Positions 13,709 to 13,787 of a stretch of 13,787 nt of DNA are shown here, piece by piece. The position numbers were made by a program, and so were the translations under genes. A model generated the notes under the pieces. The model had not been told where the DNA came from. It ran no database searches and saw only the letters and a list, made by a program, of their open reading frames with translations. Source of the DNA: Flavobacterium psychrophilum (GTDB lineage Bacteria > Bacteroidota > Bacteroidia > Flavobacteriales > Flavobacteriaceae); assembly GCA_945869365.1 (NCBI GenBank), contig CAMBOW010000051.1:1-13787 (forward strand). Reading direction: 5' to 3'. Position 1 is the stretch's first letter. Every line of letters starts with the position of its first letter.

Positions 13709-13782
13709 GGCCTCGTGGCGCAACTGAATAGCGCATCTGATTACGGCTCAGAAGGTTACTGGTTTGAATCCAGTCGAGGTCA
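13709..13782 (+). tRNA. tRNA-Arg (anticodon ACG)
   Basis: A complete 74-nt cloverleaf. The acceptor stem GGCCTCG (13709-13715) pairs with CGAGGTC (13775-13781), with one G-U. The D-stem is GCGC/GCGC (13718-13721, 13731-13734). The anticodon stem TCTGA/TCAGA encloses TTACGGC with ACG at 13743-13745. The variable loop is AGGTT, and the T-stem ACTGG/CCAGT encloses TTTGAAT. The discriminator base is A (13782), and CCA is not encoded. Anticodon ACG is normally deaminated to ICG and reads CGU/CGC/CGA. The T-loop has U at position 56 and the D-loop A at position 19, an unusual but mutually compatible pair. Confidence 0.95.
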
Positions 13783-13787
13783 CGAAT

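Overview
The window looks like chromosome of a flavobacterium (Bacteroidota, family Flavobacteriaceae, probably Flavobacterium or a close relative). The evidence is AT-rich intergenic DNA, several upstream regions carrying the Bacteroidota promoter element TAnnTTTG (two of them with a TTG box exactly 19 bp upstream), type IX secretion (T9SS) hallmark proteins, and GTTTCAGGTTTCA-type intergenic repeats.

Layout. (1) Positions 1-1547, minus strand: a sixA-like histidine phosphatase gene followed 2 nt later by ppk1 (polyphosphate kinase), whose 3' half lies beyond the left edge. (2) Positions 1548-1843: a divergent control region with an 18-bp direct repeat of 20-bp period directly upstream of a near-ideal promoter. 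(3) Positions 1844-9023, plus strand: a tight four-gene operon with gaps of 2, 27 and 2 nt. It encodes an unknown exported 182-aa protein, a 1252-aa surface protein with a T9SS type-B C-terminal sorting domain, a PorP/SprF-family outer-membrane protein, and a TPR-PD40-OmpA protein of the PorE type. (4) Positions 9024-9261: a convergent intergenic region filled with diverged repeats of about 54 bp. (5) Positions 9262-11310, minus strand: a compact tatD - tcdA - HAD phosphatase operon, the last pair joined by an ATGA overlap. (6) Positions 11452-12669: an MFS transporter, its end overlapping by 6 nt the end of a convergent unknown gene (12664-13221). (7) Positions 13272-13644: two small conserved-looking proteins of 73 and 48 aa. 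(8) Positions 13709-13782: tRNA-Arg(ACG) behind its own promoter.

How the parts work together. The operon at 1844-9023 reads as a self-contained cell-surface unit. The large protein is the likely T9SS cargo/adhesin, the SprF-like protein its probable dedicated outer-membrane partner, and the OmpA protein a periplasmic/peptidoglycan anchor. The leading 182-aa protein is the least explained component. The remaining genes are mostly housekeeping: polyphosphate metabolism, ct6A tRNA modification, a TatD metallohydrolase and an efflux-type transporter.

No phage, insertion sequence, CRISPR array or defence system was seen. The best leads are the unknown exported protein heading the adhesin operon, the direct-repeat putative operator in front of it, the intergenic repeat cluster, the back-to-back promoters near 13247-13269, and a tRNA-Arg with a swapped tertiary pair (A19-U56 instead of G19-C56).
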